Shown in pieces: positions 15,555 to 18,939 of a DNA stretch of 18,939 bases. Below the pieces are notes generated by a model. That model saw only the letters and a list, made by a program, of their open reading frames with translations, was not told the DNA's origin and did not search any database. Both the position numbers and the translations under genes were made by a program. The DNA lies in the NCBI GenBank assembly GCA_045538895.1, contig JAZQEH010000076.1, positions 1 through 18,939 of the forward strand. Direction: 5' to 3'. The DNA comes from UMGS902 sp045538895 (GTDB lineage Bacteria; Bacillota; Clostridia; Oscillospirales; CAG-272). Each line of letters opens with the position of its first letter. Positions within the stretch are counted from its first letter, which is position 1.

Positions 15555-16628
15555 ATGAAAAAGAATAAAGCTTTTAAAATAGCTGATATCGTGCTTCTCC
15601 TTGCTGTGTTCGGAGTAGCTGTTGCGGTTGACTTTGTTCAGCCTTTCGGCTTGCCTGCAACTGTTCTTAAAAAAGGTGCAGTTTTTGCAGTAGTTGCGGT
15701 TTCAATGAATTTGCTTAACGGCTTTACAGGACTTTTCTCACTCGGTCAGGCAGGATTTATGTTGCTTGGCGCATATACTTACGCAATGTTTTCAATTCCG
15801 ATCGAAGCACGTGCGAGTGTTTACTATATGCAGGAAGATATTGCAGGCTTTTTGAAGGTGGTTGAACTTCCTATAGTTTTAGCGATGATTGCTGCCGGAC
15901 TCGTTGCTGCAGTATTTGCATTCCTTATCGGTTTGCCTGTGCTCCGTTTAAAGAGCGACTACCTTGCAATAGCAACTCTTGGCTTCGCTGAAATTGTTGC
16001 GGCATTCGCAAAGTGGGGAACCTTAGGCCCGATTACCAACGCTCCGAACCCGCTTGTAAACTATCCGAAATTCTCTAAAATTACTACATATTTTATTGCT
16101 GCAGGCGTTTGCATTGCAATCGTCGCACTTCTTGTACGCTCGACATACGGAAGAGCATTCAAGGCTATCCGTGATGACGAGGTTGCGGCTGAGGCAATGG
16201 GAATAAATCTTGCAAAGCACAAGATGATTTCTTTCGTTATCAGTTCGTTTTTTGCAGGTGTTGGTGGTGCAATGCTTGCAATGTTTCAGTCAAAGGCACA
16301 GGCGAACTCCTTTACCACTGCACTTACCTACGAAATACTTCTTATCGTTGTTATCGGCGGTATCGGCAGCCTTAGCGGTTCTGTATTTGCAAGTTTCCTT
16401 TATATCGCTTGCTCCGAGTGGTGGCTCCGTTTTCTTGACACAGAGGGTATCATCCCCGGTGTAACACGTAACGGCTTCCGCCTTGTAGTATTCTCGGCAG
16501 TTATTATGATTATAGTTCTCTTCTTCCGCCGTGGTATCATGGGCGATAAGGAGTTCTCAACCGAGCGACTTGTCAAAGGTGCGAAAAGTCTTGGCAGTCG
16601 GTTTTCAAAGAAAAAGGAGGTAAACTGA
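15555..16628 (+). CDS. livM: Branched-chain amino acid ABC transporter permease LivM
   Basis: This 357-residue protein is the second permease of the importer. It has the LivM signature segments AVSMNLLNGFTGLFSLGQAGFM near the N-terminus, LRLKSDYLAIATLGFAEI in the middle, the coupling loop GRAFKAIRDDEVAAEAMGIN, and GGIGSLSGSVFASFLYIA near the end, with about nine membrane segments. The tail is basic (FSKKKEVN), so it is cytoplasmic. A strong AAGGAGGAG ribosome site precedes the ATG. Its stop codon is only 1 base before the livG start, and the livG ribosome site lies inside its last codons, indicating coupled translation. Confidence 0.97.
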   Translation: MKKNKAFKIADIVLLLAVFGVAVAVDFVQPFGLPATVLKKGAVFAVVAVSMNLLNGFTGLFSLGQAGFMLLGAYTYAMFSIPIEARASVYYMQEDIAGFLKVVELPIVLAMIAAGLVAAVFAFLIGLPVLRLKSDYLAIATLGFAEIVAAFAKWGTLGPITNAPNPLVNYPKFSKITTYFIAAGVCIAIVALLVRSTYGRAFKAIRDDEVAAEAMGINLAKHKMISFVISSFFAGVGGAMLAMFQSKAQANSFTTALTYEILLIVVIGGIGSLSGSVFASFLYIACSEWWLRFLDTEGIIPGVTRNGFRLVVFSAVIMIIVLFFRRGIMGDKEFSTERLVKGAKSLGSRFSKKKEVN

Positions 16629-16629
16629 T

Positions 16630-17469
16630 ATGAAAAACCTTCTTAAAATGGAAAACGTTACCATGCAGTTCGGCGGCGTTGTGGCGGTTAACAACCTTTC
16701 GCTTGAAGTAAACGAGGGCGAAATCGTTTCGCTTATCGGTCCTAACGGTGCAGGTAAGACTACCGCATTTAACGTTGTTACCGGTGTGTATGAGCCTACC
16801 AACGGCAGAGTTTCATTTGATGGCAAGGCTATTGTCGAGAGCTATCCTCACGGCAAGATGAAGCGTCTTTATGCGGGCGAAAACAAAGGAGTTTACAGAA
16901 AGCGTCTGGTAAAAACTCCCGATAGAATTACGAAGCTCGGCATTGCACGTACTTTCCAGAACATTCGTCTGTTCAAGTCCATGACCGTGTTTGAAAACGT
17001 ACTTGTTGCGATGCATATGCGCAAAAAGAGCAATATTTTTACCGCTACTTTCATGCTCAACTACAAAGAGGAAAAGGCAAATAAGCAAAAGGCACTTGAA
17101 CTCCTTGAAAAGGTGGGACTTCTTGACGTTAAGGACGAACTTGCAACAAGTCTTCCTTACGGTAAGCAGCGTCGTCTTGAGATTGCACGTGCACTTGCGA
17201 CAGAGCCTACACTTCTGCTTCTTGACGAGCCTGCGGCAGGTATGAACCCGCAGGAAACCGCAGAGCTTACACAGTTTATTTATCAGATTCGCAACGAGTT
17301 CGGACTCACAATATTCATGATTGAGCATCACATGGACCTTGTTATGGATATTTCCGACAGAATTTACGTTATCGACTTCGGTAAGATGATAGCAAGCGGC
17401 GTTCCGTCCGAAATTCAGAATAACGAAGTAGTTATCAAGGCATATCTGGGGGTAAGTGAAGATGAGTAA
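16630..17469 (+). CDS. livG: Branched-chain amino acid ABC transporter ATP-binding protein LivG
   Basis: This 279-residue cytoplasmic ATPase powers the importer. Motifs are Walker A GPNGAGKT (37-44), Q-loop ARTFQNIRLF, signature LPYGKQRRLEIARAL (from 175), Walker B LLLLDEPAAGMNP (Asp199, Glu200) and the switch-histidine region IEHHMDLVM. The signature is LPYGKQ instead of the common LSYGQQ. Between the first strand region and the Q-loop lies an extra basic segment (about HGKMKRLYAGENKGVYRKRL) that makes this protein roughly 20 residues longer than enterobacterial LivG. AAGGAGG lies 9 bases upstream of the ATG. Its last 8 bases overlap livF. Confidence 0.97.
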   Translation: MKNLLKMENVTMQFGGVVAVNNLSLEVNEGEIVSLIGPNGAGKTTAFNVVTGVYEPTNGRVSFDGKAIVESYPHGKMKRLYAGENKGVYRKRLVKTPDRITKLGIARTFQNIRLFKSMTVFENVLVAMHMRKKSNIFTATFMLNYKEEKANKQKALELLEKVGLLDVKDELATSLPYGKQRRLEIARALATEPTLLLLDEPAAGMNPQETAELTQFIYQIRNEFGLTIFMIEHHMDLVMDISDRIYVIDFGKMIASGVPSEIQNNEVVIKAYLGVSEDE

Positions 17470-18175
17470 TATTCTTGAAATCAAAAACCTCAGTGTTGCT
17501 TATGGCGGTATCGAGGCTATTAAAAACATTTCTTTTGACGTTGAAGAAGGAAAGATTGTCACTCTTATCGGCTCAAACGGTGCAGGTAAGAGTTCAACTC
17601 TTCGTTCTATCGCAGGTATCGTAAAGGCAAAGGCGGGAGAGGTGCTTTTTGAGGGACGCAACCTTATCGGTCTTTCTCCTGACCAGATAGTTAAGCTCGG
17701 CGTTACTCTCGTTCCCGAGGGACGCAGAGTGTTCCCGAACCTTACCGTGCTTGAAAACCTTAAAATAGGTGCTTACCTCCGTAACGATAAGCTTGATAGT
17801 GATATCGAATATGTTTATTCTCTGTTCCCAAGACTTAAGGAGCGTTCATGGCAGCTCGCCGGCACTCTTTCGGGCGGTGAGCAGCAGATGCTCGCAGTTG
17901 GCAGAGCCCTTATGGCACGTCCTAAGCTTATCATGATGGATGAGCCTTCGCTTGGTCTTGCTCCTATCGTAGTTCAGGAGATTTTCGAGATTATCCGCAC
18001 GATAAACGAGCAGGGTATTACCGTTCTTCTCATTGAGCAGAATGCAAATATGGCACTCAAGGCAGCACACTATGCGTTTGTTATGCAGACGGGTGAAATC
18101 ACCATGAGCGGCACGGGTGCAGAGCTTCTTGCTAATGATGAAGTAAAGGAAGCTTACCTCGGAAAGAAAAAGTAA
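17462..18175 (+). CDS. livF: Branched-chain amino acid ABC transporter ATP-binding protein LivF
   Basis: This 237-residue protein is the second ATPase of the importer. It has Walker A GSNGAGKS (37-44), the Q-loop area TLVPEGRRVFPNLTVLENL typical of LivF, signature LSGGEQQMLAVGRAL, Walker B LIMMDEPSLGLAP and a switch region LLIEQNANMAL. The length is that of the family. The ATG at 17462-17464 overlaps the end of livG by 8 bases and has a GGGGGT site about 7 bases upstream. A GTG two codons earlier is possible but poorly spaced. It is the last gene of the operon. Confidence 0.97.
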   Translation: MSNILEIKNLSVAYGGIEAIKNISFDVEEGKIVTLIGSNGAGKSSTLRSIAGIVKAKAGEVLFEGRNLIGLSPDQIVKLGVTLVPEGRRVFPNLTVLENLKIGAYLRNDKLDSDIEYVYSLFPRLKERSWQLAGTLSGGEQQMLAVGRALMARPKLIMMDEPSLGLAPIVVQEIFEIIRTINEQGITVLLIEQNANMALKAAHYAFVMQTGEITMSGTGAELLANDEVKEAYLGKKK

Positions 18176-18176
18176 T

Positions 18177-18212
18177 AAAAAAACGTATTGCCCTTTTGGG
18201 CAATACGTTTTT
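18177..18212. terminator. Bidirectional intrinsic terminator after livF
   Basis: AAAACGTATTGCCC (18180-18193) pairs perfectly with GGGCAATACGTTTT (18198-18211) around a TTTT loop. T-runs follow on the right, and the matching A-run on the left gives a T-run for leftward transcription. It begins just after the livF stop and ends 5 bases before the stop of the convergent gene, so it closes both units. Confidence 0.95.
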
Positions 18213-18217
18213 GCTTT

Positions 18218-18907
18218 TTAGTGGTTTTCGGAGTCAGAATGATGTCTGTGGCTATGTCTGTGATGGATACTCTCATTTTTAAGCTTGTATATTCCCGAGA
18301 ATACTATAGCACCTATTGCGTTGCCGACAGCAACGAGGATTGTCAAAACAAGAATCTCGCCGATGTTTTTCTCGTATGAAGCAAGGTTGTTGAACGCAGA
18401 AGCTATGTAGAGAATATTTGTGACAGCATATTCAAAGCCGAAAGCCGAAATCATATATGAAGCCAGGAACAGAACTGCACATCCTGTAAATCCGCTGCCC
18501 GCTTTTCGGAAGCCGTGCATGGCTATGTAAATGAGCATGCCGCAAAGCACAGAGTTTATTGCAAGCTCTGAAAGTGATAGTTCAAATTTAGTGACCATAA
18601 GCTCGAGTGCTGCTGTGTTGAGGTGGGGGAGCATTAATACTCCGATGATTCCTGCACCCAAAATATTACCAAGCCAAAGAATCAAATTTTTCTTTAATTG
18701 CTTCAAACCGGTCTTTTTTGAAAAAATTCCGCCGAGGTTGTCGGTGAAAATGCTGAGCTCAAAAACACCTATTACAATGAAGCCGAGACTGAACATTATA
18801 GCTGCAGCGATGGGGGAGTCGGCTTTAAGATAGAGAGAAGCGGCACCGCCGAGTGCGATTACAATACCGCTGAGAAAAGCTGAAAAGAAATTCTGTATAC
18901 TGCTCAT
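18218..18907 (-). CDS. Formate/nitrite transporter (FNT) family protein, non-canonical pore
   Basis: This 229-residue protein has the six membrane segments of the FNT family, pentameric channels for formate, nitrite, hydrosulphide or other small monovalent anions. Hallmarks are the repeated GN-x2-GA motifs in segments 3 and 6 (GNILGA, 80-85; GNAIGA, 195-200), ELSIFTDNLGG in segment 2 (50-60) and GFEYAVTNILYIA in segment 5. At the last motif the central pore histidine of FocA (in GFEHS) appears to be Tyr160. It is shorter than FocA (about 285) because the terminal tails are short. The C-terminus has seven histidines in residues 215-229. The start at 18905-18907 has GGAGG 5 bases upstream; an in-frame ATG at 18931 lies before that site. 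Substrate is unknown. Its promoter is mostly outside the window. Confidence 0.88.
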   Translation of the reverse strand: MSSIQNFFSAFLSGIVIALGGAASLYLKADSPIAAAIMFSLGFIVIGVFELSIFTDNLGGIFSKKTGLKQLKKNLILWLGNILGAGIIGVLMLPHLNTAALELMVTKFELSLSELAINSVLCGMLIYIAMHGFRKAGSGFTGCAVLFLASYMISAFGFEYAVTNILYIASAFNNLASYEKNIGEILVLTILVAVGNAIGAIVFSGIYKLKNESIHHRHSHRHHSDSENH

Positions 18908-18939
18908 GATAACCTCCAAATGATATAACATATAAATAT

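Overview
The window (18,939 bases) looks like chromosomal DNA of a Bacillota member of class Clostridia, probably an Oscillospiraceae/Ruminococcaceae-type gut anaerobe. The reasons are consensus sigma-A promoters with 17-base spacers, strong GGAGG ribosome sites, a transketolase split into two genes, an AddAB (not RecBCD) recombination nuclease, and intrinsic terminators with T-runs. The lineage is an inference from these features, not from a database match. There are no RNA genes, CRISPR arrays, insertion sequences or phage genes that I can see, and no gene-free stretch longer than about 155 bases.

Layout. Positions 1-1766 (minus strand) hold the two halves of a split transketolase, with the C-terminal half cut by the window edge, behind a consensus promoter. 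Positions 1880-9338 (minus) hold a three-gene operon: an unknown membrane protein with a coiled coil, then addB, then addA. A divergent control region at about 9339-9488 carries two consensus promoters, and the addBA one is covered by a perfect 28-base palindrome. Rightward from it runs a divergent GyrB/ParE-type topoisomerase B subunit (9489-11495) with no A subunit beside it. A small inverted pair of GC-rich hairpin repeats separates it from an unknown membrane protein (11664-12455). A bidirectional terminator lies between that gene and a convergent orotate-phosphoribosyltransferase-like gene (12489-13124, minus).

From 13256 to 18211 (plus) lies a complete branched-chain amino acid ABC importer: promoter, livJ lipoprotein, a structured 152-base gap, then livH, livM, livG and livF, tightly spaced and closed by a bidirectional terminator. 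LivJ captures the substrate outside the membrane, LivH and LivM form the channel, and LivG and LivF hydrolyse ATP. A convergent formate/nitrite-transporter-family gene (18218-18907, minus) ends the window.

Most of the region is ordinary housekeeping and transport. I do not see a convincing new multi-gene system. The best leads are local: the palindromic operator and unknown membrane partner in the addBA operon; the orphan, motif-altered topoisomerase B subunit; an FNT channel whose central pore histidine appears to be tyrosine and which carries a His-rich tail; a phosphoribosyltransferase without the acidic pair of its PRPP loop; and overlapping alternative hairpins between livJ and livH.
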